From contig JANQJM010000039.1 in NCBI GenBank assembly GCA_028281635.1, positions 1 to 39,311 of the forward strand: 39,311 bases of DNA, given 5' to 3'. Under the pieces are notes generated by a model. It saw only the letters and a list, made by a program, of their open reading frames with translations. It searched no databases and was not told the DNA's origin. This document shows, in pieces, positions 15,906-23,589 of the stretch. The position numbers and the translations under genes were made by a program. This DNA comes from Pseudomonadales bacterium. Lineage in GTDB: Bacteria > Pseudomonadota > Gammaproteobacteria > Pseudomonadales > Pseudohongiellaceae. The first letter of the stretch is position 1, and each line of letters opens with the position of its first letter.

Positions 15906-16844
15906 ATGATTGACGGCTTTCAGAAACACGAAAAAAGCGGAATTTCTGCATTGGTAATCACCAAGGATATTGACAGTCAAGCCCTGACCCAGGCTTTTAG
16001 TTTCTCCCGACAGAAAGAGAAAGCGATGTATGGCTTGCAGGGGATTTTAGCCGGCATCGTGGCCGATCAGCGGCTTAACGAAAAAGAGCTGTTGTTTCTT
16101 GATACCTGGTTGCAATCCCAGGCCGCCTTACGTGACCACGAAGATGTTGTGTCTATTCTCATACAAGTAGGTGAGGTGCTCGAAGACGGGCAAATCACTA
16201 GTGAAGAACTAGCGGGTATGCAGAGTAGCATCGAGAAAATTGTCGCTTCCAATGAGGAAGAAACTGCCGAAGGTCTGGGTAGAGCCGACGAGCTGATTGG
16301 ATTTCTTACCGGAGTTGCCTCTGATGGCATCTTAAACGATCAGGAAGTCGATGCGCTGTCTACCTGGTTGAATCGAAACGAATCCATTCGCGACAAATGG
16401 CCAGCGAGTGTCATAGTAAATCGCCTTAACAATATTCTGGAAGACGGCATAATCACCGAAGAAGAACGTCAGGACCTGATGGTTACGGTACAACAAATTA
16501 CTGGCACTGAAGCGACTCCAGAGGATGTGAAGTACGAAGCGTCGACCGAAGTTTGGGAAGACATAGTAGAGGAAATAAAGATTCCTGGTTCTCGTTTTTG
16601 TCTGGCCGGTGAGTTTGTTAGCGGAGACCGCAACAGTGTCGATACCAATTTGCGCTTGCGAGGAGCCGAAACTTCACCCAATGTTCACAAAGATGTGGAT
16701 TACCTGGTAATCGGGACACTTGCCAGTCGCAATTGGTTGTATACCAGCCACGGAAGAAAAATCGAAAAAGCGCTGCTGCTCAAGCGCAAAGATGCGCCGA
16801 TTTCGATAATCACCGAGCGTACCTTGCTCAAGTTTTTCAGCTAA
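15906..16844 (+). CDS. protein with two TerB-like helical repeats and a C-terminal BRCT domain
   Basis: The 312-residue product contains two homologous helical modules, at about residues 38-105 and 126-195. They share the pattern LxGILAGIVADQRLNEKELLFL / LIGFLTGVASDGILNDQEVDAL followed by LEDGQIT / LEDGIIT and a short acidic helix, so this is an internal duplication resembling the TerB-type acidic helical fold. The last 85 residues are a BRCT domain (FCLAGEFVSGDR, DVDYLVIGTLASRNW, GRKIEKALLLKRKDAPISIITE), the type found in NAD-dependent DNA ligase and single-BRCT proteins. A BRCT domain suggests binding to DNA ends or phosphoproteins. ATG 15906 is chosen; the frame is open back to GTG 15822, but that extension looks non-coding. 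Confidence 0.8.
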   Translation: MIDGFQKHEKSGISALVITKDIDSQALTQAFSFSRQKEKAMYGLQGILAGIVADQRLNEKELLFLDTWLQSQAALRDHEDVVSILIQVGEVLEDGQITSEELAGMQSSIEKIVASNEEETAEGLGRADELIGFLTGVASDGILNDQEVDALSTWLNRNESIRDKWPASVIVNRLNNILEDGIITEEERQDLMVTVQQITGTEATPEDVKYEASTEVWEDIVEEIKIPGSRFCLAGEFVSGDRNSVDTNLRLRGAETSPNVHKDVDYLVIGTLASRNWLYTSHGRKIEKALLLKRKDAPISIITERTLLKFFS

Positions 16845-17136
16845 GTCATCTCTCAGGCAGACTAGGTGAGTGCTATCTCGCCGAGTCCCATTCTCTTTAA
16901 CAGCATCCTGGGGCAACAGCCATGTCTGCGATTGGTTCACCGCCTTATGGTGGGGCTAGTTGGCCTGGTGTTCTCTGTCGCAGTATCCGATCGCCCCCCA
17001 TTAAGAGACTTGATGGACTACGCATAAGCTCGACGAGCTGTGCTGCTGAAAACCCAATCCAGTCGCTTCGTTCGATTCATTGAATTCAACTTGCACGAAA
17101 AAAGTCTATAAAAACAGAATCTTAAGCTCTTTTTAT

Positions 17137-17171
17137 GCGCCTGTCAGAGGCGCTTGAGGGTGCCTTTTATT
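17137..17171 (+). terminator. overlapping alternative hairpins ending in a T-tract
   Basis: GCGCCT (17137-17142) pairs perfectly with AGGCGC (17148-17153). The same AGGCGC can instead pair with GTGCCT (17160-17165, one G-T), directly followed by TTTTATT like a rho-independent terminator. The two stems are mutually exclusive. It may be a simple terminator or a conditional one ahead of the SPFH gene. Confidence 0.45.
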
Positions 17172-17177
17172 GACCTA

Positions 17178-17200
17178 GTGATATCAATATGATATCAATT
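17178..17200. repeat. tandem GATATC operator-like repeat upstream of the SPFH gene
   Basis: Two copies of TGATATCAAT lie head to tail, about 11 bases apart, each centred on the palindrome GATATC, roughly 75-95 bp before the SPFH start. One helical turn between identical palindromic sites suggests cooperative binding of a regulator, possibly the ribbon-helix-helix protein encoded downstream (inference). Confidence 0.4.
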
Positions 17201-17274
17201 TGTACTGTTCATGGAATTCATCTCCCCCGGGTGCTGATATCCCCAAAGGAAGGTGTTGATAGAGGAGAATTTCG

Positions 17275-18138
17275 ATGATTGAAGAAAAACAAGCTGCGAC
17301 TTACAACGGCTATATGGCGATAGTGTTGCTCTTTATCCTGAGCTGTATGGCCATCATGGGAATCGCTGTCCTGCCTCCATTGATGAAGATAATTCTGATT
17401 ATCGCCAGTGTAGTGATACTGGTGTGCTGGTTCGGCTTCTTCATGGTCGCGCCAAACCAGGGGCGAGTGCTGCAGTTGTTCGGTCGCTATGTGGGTAGCG
17501 AGCGCACTGAAGGTCTGCGTTGGGCAAACCCACTCTATATGAAGGGAAAAGTTTCTCTGCGTGTGCGCAACTTCGAGTCGGGCACGCTCAAGGTTAATGA
17601 CAGTAACGGGAATCCCATTGATATCGCTGCGGTGATCGTATGGCGCGTTGTCGATACGGCAGAAGCCTTATTTGAAGTGGACGACTACGAAAACTATGTG
17701 CAGATTCAGAGCGAAGCTGCACTACGAAACCTTGCAACTACCCATCCCTATGACAGCCATGAAGATGATGGCGAGGGTTTCTGTCTGCGCAGCAATCCAG
17801 AAGAGGTTGCCGAGCTATTAAAAACTGAAGTTCACAACCGGTTAAGCAAGGCTGGCGTGGAAGTTATTGAGGCCAGAATCAGCCACCTGGCTTATGCGCC
17901 GGAAATTGCCAATGCCATGTTGCAAAGACAACAGGCGTCTGCAATTGTCGCCGCTCGTAAAAAGATCGTTGAGGGCGCGGTGGGTATGGTGGAGTTAGCG
18001 CTCGAATCCCTGTCTGCCAAAGAAGTGGTTGATCTGGATGAAGAGCGGAAAGCGGCTATGGTGAGTAATCTGCTGGTAGTGCTATGTGGTGAAAGTGCTG
18101 CATCTCCGGTAGTAAACACAGGCAGTCTCTACACTTGA
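17275..18138 (+). CDS. SPFH/Band 7 domain membrane protein
   Basis: The 287-residue protein has two N-terminal membrane helices (about residues 13-34 and 36-57), then an SPFH domain: [61 protein letters not shown], and [30 protein letters not shown] proteins form large membrane-associated rings that organise proteases and membrane microdomains. ATG 17275 follows GAGGAGA. A 58-residue ribbon-helix-helix protein gene starts 20 bp downstream, a pairing known for this SPFH subgroup. Confidence 0.92.
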   Translation: MIEEKQAATYNGYMAIVLLFILSCMAIMGIAVLPPLMKIILIIASVVILVCWFGFFMVAPNQGRVLQLFGRYVGSERTEGLRWANPLYMKGKVSLRVRNFESGTLKVNDSNGNPIDIAAVIVWRVVDTAEALFEVDDYENYVQIQSEAALRNLATTHPYDSHEDDGEGFCLRSNPEEVAELLKTEVHNRLSKAGVEVIEARISHLAYAPEIANAMLQRQQASAIVAARKKIVEGAVGMVELALESLSAKEVVDLDEERKAAMVSNLLVVLCGESAASPVVNTGSLYT

Positions 18139-18158
18139 TCTAATCTTCGCGTATCACC

Positions 18159-18335
18159 ATGAAACGCAAAACCTATCCACTGAGGATTAACCCAGAAATT
18201 CTCGCCGCGATGCAGCGATGGGCAAACGATGATTTGCGCAGCATGAATGCGCAAATCGAGTTCGTTCTGCGTGAGAGTCTGGTGCAAGCGGGCCGCTACC
18301 GGAAAGACAAGCCGGCCAAGGAGACAGAAGAGTAG
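18159..18335 (+). CDS. small Arc/ribbon-helix-helix-type DNA-binding protein, 58 residues
   Basis: ATG 18159 to TAG 18335 encodes a 58-residue protein beginning [19 protein letters not shown]. The basic first strand (KTYPLRI) and two helices ([32 protein letters not shown]) with the SMNAQIE turn are typical of Arc/CopG-like ribbon-helix-helix proteins, which bind DNA as dimers. It lies 20 bp after the SPFH gene, so the two are probably co-transcribed; it is too short for many gene callers. Possible targets include the GATATC repeats upstream of the SPFH gene (inference). Confidence 0.8.
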   Translation: MKRKTYPLRINPEILAAMQRWANDDLRSMNAQIEFVLRESLVQAGRYRKDKPAKETEE

Positions 18336-18448
18336 ACTGCTTTCTTTGTCCTGTTGTCGTGTAAACCTGATCGGCGTCAACGCGTTCTTCTACATACGAA
18401 CATGAATAGTCCGCCCTTGCCGGGTTGGACAAAGTAGGAGATCCGCCA

Positions 18449-18808
18449 ATGTTTCAACGATCAATCAACAGACTGCTCCTGGTTTCTGCCATGCTGGCAT
18501 CACCCACCATAGTGGCGCAGGACTCTGATGCCGTTGCAGAAGGTTCGGAGCGCACAGCGCGGCAAGAGCGAATTGCCGAGTTGCGGCAATTGATGCGCGA
18601 AGAACGTCAGGCTCAGCGTCAGGACATAGAAGAGCGGCTAGCGAATCTCAGCGATGACGAGCGGGCTGCTCTGCAGGAACGTCGCCAGATGCGACAGGCA
18701 CAACAGCGTCGGGAGAACCGGACGCGCCGCGGCCAACGCCAGCTCTGCGACTGTTCAGATACCACGACTGAGATTCAGCCAGACGCTGAGTCAGTTAATT
18801 CTAACTGA
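18449..18808 (+). CDS. exported Arg/Gln/Glu-rich coiled-coil protein, unknown function
   Basis: The 119-residue product begins with a signal peptide (MFQRSINRLLLVSAMLASPTIVAQ). The mature part is highly charged and mostly helical: RQERIAELRQLMREER and DIEERLANLSDDERAALQ, followed by an RRENRTRRGQRQ basic tail with a CDCSD motif. No family is recognised; in overall character it resembles periplasmic charged helical proteins of the CpxP/Spy kind, without their diagnostic motifs. ATG 18449 has AGGAG eight bases upstream. A strong terminator follows. Confidence 0.7.
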   Translation: MFQRSINRLLLVSAMLASPTIVAQDSDAVAEGSERTARQERIAELRQLMREERQAQRQDIEERLANLSDDERAALQERRQMRQAQQRRENRTRRGQRQLCDCSDTTTEIQPDAESVNSN

Positions 18809-18848
18809 GCTAATTTGTTGAAATAATTAGAAATATCTCTTCATATAT

Positions 18849-18880
18849 CGCGGGCCCCTTCACTTGAGGCCCGCGTTTCT
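18849..18880 (+). terminator. rho-independent terminator after the coiled-coil protein gene
   Basis: CGCGGGCC (18849-18856) pairs perfectly with GGCCCGCG (18868-18875) around an 11-base loop, followed by TTTCTT. Confidence 0.8.
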
Positions 18881-18946
18881 TGCGTCCTGCCAATTGTTAA
18901 CCTTTTCCCCTCTGTGGGACTCTAATAGAGTAAATAGAAGCCGTTC

Positions 18947-19552
18947 GTGATTACTAACGGGTCTAGTGGGTACAGAAGTCGGGGAATTCCCTTGTTACGG
19001 GAAACAGAAGAAGAACTGGTTCGGTCAGCTCAGACGGGCAATATCGCTGCCTTTGAACGTCTGGTGCGTACACTCGAACGCCAAATGCTGGCTGTGGCTG
19101 CCGGTTTTGCCCATACCCCCGATGATGCCAACGACATCTATCAGGATGCCATGTTGGCGGCGTACAGAGCCCTACCCAACTTTAAACTCGAGAGTAAGTT
19201 CAGCACCTGGCTTCACAAGATTGTGGTGAATACCGCGTTGTCAAATCGACGCAAATTGAAACGCACCTGGCAGAAGATGACCGCGGTTCAGGCTGAATAT
19301 GAGCAGCAAGAAAAATATGTGGACAGCCATGATCCCGAATCATCCATTTTAGATGAAGAGCTAAGTGGTGAAATCGCCCAGGCGCTGAAGAAATTGACAG
19401 ACAGTGAGCGTATCGCTTTCGTTCTGTGCCATCAGCAGGGATTCAAATTACGAGAAGCTGCTGAAGTAATGGGTTGTTCTGACAACTCAATCAAAGTGAT
19501 GTTGTTCAGAGCGCGAAAGAAAATGCAGGAACAGTTGGTGGACTACCACTAG
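18947..19552 (+). CDS. ECF-type RNA polymerase sigma factor
   Basis: The 201-residue protein has region 2 (DANDIYQDAMLAAYRALPNFKLESKFSTWLHKIVVNTALSNRRK) and region 4 (LTDSERIAFVLCHQQGFKLREAAEVMGCSDNSIKVMLFRARKKMQEQL, a helix-turn-helix that recognises the -35 box) of extracytoplasmic-function sigma factors. It would direct RNA polymerase to its own regulon. GTG 18947 is used; TTG at 18992 is possible and begins just before the conserved EEELVRSAQTG. The anti-sigma-like gene follows immediately, and the inverted repeat ACTCT-aat-AGAGT at 18919-18931 is a possible promoter or operator element. Confidence 0.92.
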   Translation: MITNGSSGYRSRGIPLLRETEEELVRSAQTGNIAAFERLVRTLERQMLAVAAGFAHTPDDANDIYQDAMLAAYRALPNFKLESKFSTWLHKIVVNTALSNRRKLKRTWQKMTAVQAEYEQQEKYVDSHDPESSILDEELSGEIAQALKKLTDSERIAFVLCHQQGFKLREAAEVMGCSDNSIKVMLFRARKKMQEQLVDYH

Positions 19553-19584
19553 TGGCAGTTCATGGAAATGTTGAGGTAACGAAG

Positions 19585-20559
19585 ATGACAATGTCAAATC
19601 ATACTGAAGAGTTTGAGCTCCGTGTTATTCAGTATCTCTATGGCGATTTAGACGAACAGGACAGGCAAGCGTTCGAAGATGAGCTGGCCAGCAATTCTGA
19701 ATTGCGCCGATTGCTAGAGGCGGAACAGAGCTTCAATAGATCTGTCCCCATTGGCGCACAGCCGTTAATCGATGAAGAACGTGTGCAAGGAAATCGATGG
19801 CTCCTCAGGCAAAACTTGCAGCGGGAAGCGAGGCCTCGCTTCTCTCTTGGCAAGTGGGCCCAGGAGCTCGCTGAAAAGCCAATGACCGTTGCTTTTCAGG
19901 GAGCGGCTATGGCGATGACTTTTGTGCTTGGCATCTTCGTGGCTACTCCAGGTACACAGTCGGCTGATCCTGCAGCAACACTTCCAGTTGCAGTCGCTGA
20001 TTTATCTCCGCTTTCGCTAGTCAACGAAGATGACTATGAAATCTATCAGATGAAGGTAAACAGCTACGATGCTATGACTGGAGACATAGACCTTTCCTTC
20101 TCGCTTGCATCGGAAACCCGCTTAACCGGGAACGTATCCGACCGTAGTGTCAATCAACTTATGGCTGTGGCATTGCAGAACGATATTGATAGCGCATCAC
20201 GTTTGGACACCATCAATGCATTACAGCCTGTGGTAAGCGGCGATCAGGTATATGAAGCGCTAATTTACGTACTAACCAATGATCAGAATCCTGGTGTCCG
20301 TTATCAAGCAGTACAATCACTGGTTGCATTGGCTGATGAGGACCGGGTGCGTGATGCGCTGCGCTACGCCTTGCAGGAAGATGTAAACCAGGGTGTGCGG
20401 GTCGAAGCATTCAATGCCCTAAGCGCCTATCGTGATGAAGAGACGCTGGCTGTGCTTAGAGAGAAAGTTGATGCAGATAGCAACGAGTATATCCGCACGC
20501 AATCCAGATTGATCCTGGAAGCATTAGAGCAGCCGGCTGAGAGTGAACAGATTCTGTAA
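19585..20559 (+). CDS. anti-sigma-factor-like membrane protein with HEAT repeats
   Basis: The 324-residue protein follows the sigma factor gene directly and should control it. Residues 1-60 (EEFELRVIQYLYGDLDEQDRQAFEDELASNSELRRLLE) resemble anti-sigma N-terminal domains but lack the zinc-binding His/Cys of ZAS proteins. A single membrane helix lies at about residues 99-121 (VAFQGAAMAMTFVLGIFVA). The C-terminal, presumably periplasmic, part has HEAT-like repeats (VYEALIYVLTNDQNPGVRYQAVQSLVAL, VRDALRYALQEDVNQGVRVEAFNALSAY, LAVLREKVDADSNEYIRTQSRLIL), typical scaffolds for protein contacts. ATG 19585 has GAGG eight bases upstream. Confidence 0.85.
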   Translation: MTMSNHTEEFELRVIQYLYGDLDEQDRQAFEDELASNSELRRLLEAEQSFNRSVPIGAQPLIDEERVQGNRWLLRQNLQREARPRFSLGKWAQELAEKPMTVAFQGAAMAMTFVLGIFVATPGTQSADPAATLPVAVADLSPLSLVNEDDYEIYQMKVNSYDAMTGDIDLSFSLASETRLTGNVSDRSVNQLMAVALQNDIDSASRLDTINALQPVVSGDQVYEALIYVLTNDQNPGVRYQAVQSLVALADEDRVRDALRYALQEDVNQGVRVEAFNALSAYRDEETLAVLREKVDADSNEYIRTQSRLILEALEQPAESEQIL

Positions 20560-20613
20560 CCAAAATAAAAAACTGGAAGTCAAAACAGTAAAGTTAAATT
20601 TGAGGTAACGACC

Positions 20614-21876
20614 ATGAAACTAGTAAAGCCCACAATACCGCCAGCATTTATTCTGTTGCTGACACTAGTTTTCTCTAGTCATCTAGCCGCTGCGACTGCA
20701 GACGATTACGATGAGCAGTTTGATGTAGGGGCAGGTGGCACACTTACCATTAATAGTGATGCGGGACCTATTGAGGTCAACTCCTGGGATCAGAATCGTG
20801 TACGGGCTCGTATCCGTAATGCAGATGATTTTGATGTGAGTATTGAGCAAAGCGGCAATGATGTTTTGGTGCTTGCTGAATCTGAGCGCCGGGGAATATT
20901 CGGCTTCGGTAGAGGTTCGAATATTCGGTTCAACGTCGATGTGCCAGAATCCTACAATGTAGATCTGGATACTGGCGGGGGTTCGATAGTAGTAGCGCCA
21001 CTTATTGGTGATGTCATTGCTGATACCAGTGGCGGCCGCATAGAAGTGGGGCGCACCGTGGGTCGCGTCGATGTGGATACTTCTGGTGGCACTATCGAGA
21101 TTGACGACGTGGATGGCGATGTTCGTGCCGACACTTCTGGGGGCAACATCACCATCGGCAATGTGATTGGTAACGTCGAAGCCGACACTTCCGGTGGCAG
21201 AATTCGAATCGGCAATGTCTCTGAGGATGTCTATGCCGACACCTCTGGTGGCAGTATCGAGATTGGCAATGTTGGTGGCGACATGGAGGCTGATACCTCT
21301 GGTGGCAATATCACGGTCGGTCAGGGCTCTGGTTCCGTACAGCTGGATACTTCGGGAGGCACCATCCGCGCCGATTGGGCCGTTGGTCCTATCGTCGCCG
21401 ACACATCGGGCGGTAATATTTACCTGGCAGGCAGTGACACGCGGGTAGAGGCCGATACTTCCGGCGGCAATATCGAGATTGAAGGCAGCAACGGGCCGGT
21501 CGATGCAGATACCTCAGGTGGGAGTATCACGATTCGTGAAGCGGTTGGGCCCATTAGGGCCGATACCGCCGGTGGGCGCATCGATGCGGAACTGTCTGCA
21601 GTTTCAGGTCGTCGTGACGGCAGTATCGAGCTGGAAACAGCGGGTGGCGACATCACCTTGCGTATACCCAGCAATCATAACGCGACTATTGTTGCTAATC
21701 TGGAGGTCACCCGTCGGGCACGGGATGACTATCGGATCTATACCGATTTCCCGCTGAGTATCAGGGAGGACGATGATGGTAATATTCTGGGCAGAGGTGA
21801 TATTAACGGTGGCGGTGACCGTATCTATCTGGAAACCACCAACAGCGATATCAATATTGTGAGCGTAGAGAATTAA
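20614..21876 (+). CDS. exported DUF4097 beta-solenoid protein with 18-residue DTSGG repeats
   Basis: The 420-residue protein has a signal peptide (residues 1-27) and an N-terminal DUF4097-like domain. From residue 119 the motif DTSGGxI recurs with an exact 18-residue spacing eleven times (residues 119-316), then continues as DTAGGRI and ETAGGDI with longer spacing. Such regular short repeats fold as a parallel beta-helix or solenoid, with each turn one repeat. DUF4097 proteins often sit behind ECF sigma/anti-sigma pairs in envelope-stress loci, as here. The role is unknown; a periplasmic or surface scaffold is likely. The stem-loop at 21915-21945 ends the operon. Confidence 0.88.
   Translation: MKLVKPTIPPAFILLLTLVFSSHLAAATADDYDEQFDVGAGGTLTINSDAGPIEVNSWDQNRVRARIRNADDFDVSIEQSGNDVLVLAESERRGIFGFGRGSNIRFNVDVPESYNVDLDTGGGSIVVAPLIGDVIADTSGGRIEVGRTVGRVDVDTSGGTIEIDDVDGDVRADTSGGNITIGNVIGNVEADTSGGRIRIGNVSEDVYADTSGGSIEIGNVGGDMEADTSGGNITVGQGSGSVQLDTSGGTIRADWAVGPIVADTSGGNIYLAGSDTRVEADTSGGNIEIEGSNGPVDADTSGGSITIREAVGPIRADTAGGRIDAELSAVSGRRDGSIELETAGGDITLRIPSNHNATIVANLEVTRRARDDYRIYTDFPLSIREDDDGNILGRGDINGGGDRIYLETTNSDINIVSVEN
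20968..21561 (+). repeat. eleven in-frame 54-bp repeats encoding the DTSGG solenoid
   Basis: The coding repeat unit is 54 bp (18 codons). The protein motif is far better conserved than the DNA, which varies at synonymous sites, so the repeats are old and under protein-level selection, with no sign of recent expansion. Confidence 0.85.
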
Positions 21877-21914
21877 GATTCCTGCCCAATAGTCTCTAAT
21901 CAACTACCTTGCTT

Positions 21915-21949
21915 CGCAAACGGCCACCTGAGGTGGCCGTTTGCGTTTC
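21915..21949 (+). terminator. rho-independent terminator of the sigma/DUF4097 operon
   Basis: CGCAAACGGCCACC (21915-21928) pairs perfectly with GGTGGCCGTTTGCG (21932-21945) over 14 bases with a TGA loop, followed by TTTCT. Confidence 0.85.
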
Positions 21950-22007
21950 TAAGCCAAAATAAACAGCCAGAAAATTGCTCCCTATCACAGTTTTTTGTGT
22001 AAACCGT

Positions 22008-22036
22008 TTGACTAGACTGACTAGTCAGTCTATAGT
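22008..22036 (+). promoter_or_regulatory. tetR promoter with the operator filling the spacer
   Basis: A -35 box TTGACT (22008-22013) and a -10 box TATAGT (22031-22036) are exactly 17 bases apart. The perfect palindrome AGACTGACTAGTCAGTCT (22014-22031) occupies the spacer, so regulator binding would block RNA polymerase. Transcription should begin near 22043, one or two bases before the ATG at 22045. Confidence 0.75.
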
Positions 22037-22044
22037 CGCCGCCA

Positions 22045-22638
22045 ATGACGAAGCTAACAGCACGAGACAAGGTCATCGCGGCTGCTCAGGAGTTAATGAC
22101 GGGCAGGGGGTACCGTGCCACCACGGTGGATGACATCGTCAATCGGGCCGGTGTGGCCAAAGGCAGTTTCTACCATTCCTTCAAATCCAAGGAGGAATTG
22201 GCGATTGCGGCATTGGAGGATTATGAGCGTCGCGGCTGGAAGGCGATATCCGGCGGTAGCTACATGGCCGAGCCCGATCCAGTCGAGCGAGCACTGGCCT
22301 TTGTTCAGTTCGTTGAGGACAGGAGCGAAGAACTCTGGTCCCATGGCTGCTTGTTGGGTAGCGTGTCCATCGAAGTGGCCGAGAGCTATCCGAGCGTTAT
22401 CAAGCGCATCGGTGAGCTTTTTGACAAGTTCGAGCGTGGGTTCGAGGCGGTGTTTGAACCAGCATTGCAGGCGAGGAACGTAACCGAAGTCAGCGCTAAT
22501 GACCTGGCGGTTTACTTTATCTCGGTGATCGAAGGATCGATCATTACCGCAAAATCCCACTTCAATGAGGGGTATTTGCAGAAAGGGATTCAGCAGTTCC
22601 GGCACTACGTGACCCTGCTGTTGGCGGAAAAAGAGTAG
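22045..22638 (+). CDS. TetR/AcrR family transcriptional regulator
   Basis: The 197-residue protein has the TetR DNA-binding domain: RDKVIAAAQELMTGRGYRATTVDDIVNRAGVAKGSFYHSFKSKEELAIAAL, with the helix-turn-helix ending in the usual GSFYHSFKSKEEL. The C-terminal ligand-binding region is of the TetR_C type seen with KGSFYHHF regulators. It is likely a repressor that recognises the palindrome present both in its own promoter and before the next gene. ATG 22045 lies so close to the predicted start of transcription that its mRNA may be leaderless. An intrinsic terminator follows (22686-22707). Confidence 0.93.
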   Translation: MTKLTARDKVIAAAQELMTGRGYRATTVDDIVNRAGVAKGSFYHSFKSKEELAIAALEDYERRGWKAISGGSYMAEPDPVERALAFVQFVEDRSEELWSHGCLLGSVSIEVAESYPSVIKRIGELFDKFERGFEAVFEPALQARNVTEVSANDLAVYFISVIEGSIITAKSHFNEGYLQKGIQQFRHYVTLLLAEKE

Positions 22639-22685
22639 AAGATCGTGTAGTTCGTCGCAGTGGCGATTGGTTCGAGTGGGCAAAC

Positions 22686-22707
22686 AGAGGAGTAATCCTC
22701 TTTTTTT
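22686..22707 (+). terminator. rho-independent terminator after tetR
   Basis: AGAGGA (22686-22691) pairs with TCCTCT (22696-22701) around a GTAA loop and runs into seven T (22701-22707). Confidence 0.65.
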
Positions 22708-22716
22708 ATAATTAGA

Positions 22717-22740
22717 ATTAGACTGACTAGTCAGTCTAAT
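22717..22740. promoter_or_regulatory. TetR operator upstream of the methyltransferase gene
   Basis: This is a perfect 24-bp palindrome whose 20-bp core (22719-22738) is identical to the operator inside the tetR promoter (22013-22032). It overlaps a possible -10 box (TCTAAT, 22735-22740) and lies 20 bp before the ATG at 22760. Confidence 0.85.
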
Positions 22741-22759
22741 AAGAAAAATGGAGAGTACA

Positions 22760-23548
22760 ATGAATACAGAAGTCTTGGATCGTCAATTAACCGACCTGCA
22801 GCAACACGCAGATTTCCAGGCACGTTTTTTCTCACTGACCTATGCGGGCGTTTCTTACGCGATTGGAGCAGGCGCACTGTTCTGGTTCTTCTTCGCGTCG
22901 ATTGGCGTGGCGCCAGTTTCTCTGCTGGTGCTTGAAAATGGGGGTTTGCTGGCGAGTTTATCGGTTAATTTATTGCTGGTGGCTGCCTTCGGCGCACAGC
23001 ACAGTGTGATGGCGCGACCAACTTTCAAGGCGCGTTGGACCCAGATAATTCCAGGCCATCTGGAACGCAGCACTTATGTATTGGTCTCTGGAATATTTCT
23101 GTTACCCATCATTGTTGCCTGGCAACCGTTACCGGGTGAAGTCTGGGATGTGCAAAATGCCAACGCGGCGCTGGCGCTGAAGGCAGTTGCTGTGTTCGGT
23201 TTTACCTATCTGCTGCTGGCGTCTTTCTTCACCAATCATTTCGACCTGTTTGGTTTGCGTCAGGCATGGCTGTTTGCCACTAACAAACCCTATACGCCAT
23301 TGCAGTTTAAACAGAACTGGCTGTACAGCTTTAGCCGCCACCCCATCATGACAGGTCTGCTTATCGTGTTCTGGGCAACTCCGGATATGACAATGACCCG
23401 CTTTGTTCTGGCCATCTTACTTACAGCTTACATCTTTGTGGGCGTATGGTTTGAAGAGCGCAACCTGGTGGAAGAGTTTGGAGATACCTATCGTAAGTAT
23501 CGACGTGAAGTGGGGATGTTTTTCACTTTGAAAAAACCGATTCGATAG
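22760..23548 (+). CDS. mddA: MddA-like methanethiol S-methyltransferase (NnrU/isoprenylcysteine methyltransferase fold)
   Basis: The 262-residue polytopic membrane protein has about five to six helices. Recognisable segments are LLLVAAFGAQHSVMARPTFK, ERSTYVLVSG, FFTNHFDLFGLRQAWL, YSFSRHPIMTGLLIVFWATPDMT and FEERNLVEEFGDTYRKYRREV; the RHP and EER-x9-Y-x2-YR segments form the S-adenosylmethionine site of this family. MddA methylates methanethiol to dimethyl sulfide; closely related NnrU-like proteins have other roles, so the substrate is not certain. ATG 22760 has GGAG at six-base spacing; ATG 22748 is less likely. Expression should be controlled by the neighbouring TetR protein through the shared palindrome. 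Confidence 0.75.
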   Translation: MNTEVLDRQLTDLQQHADFQARFFSLTYAGVSYAIGAGALFWFFFASIGVAPVSLLVLENGGLLASLSVNLLLVAAFGAQHSVMARPTFKARWTQIIPGHLERSTYVLVSGIFLLPIIVAWQPLPGEVWDVQNANAALALKAVAVFGFTYLLLASFFTNHFDLFGLRQAWLFATNKPYTPLQFKQNWLYSFSRHPIMTGLLIVFWATPDMTMTRFVLAILLTAYIFVGVWFEERNLVEEFGDTYRKYRREVGMFFTLKKPIR

Positions 23549-23589
23549 CCAGACTTGCGAAGGCGAGTGCCTGCTTCCCTGAGCACTCG

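Larger units (their letters stand above)
16845..17274 (+). other. 430-bp intergenic region with hairpins and repeats, no gene seen
   Basis: No ORF with convincing coding character was found on either strand. The last 150 bp hold the structured region and repeats listed separately (17137-17171 and 17178-17200). The first half holds nothing recognisable. Confidence 0.6.

Noticed and set aside
20968..21561. Possible CRISPR or satellite-type DNA repeat
   Set aside because: The 54-bp repeats are in frame, encode a regular protein motif and vary at synonymous positions, with no spacers.
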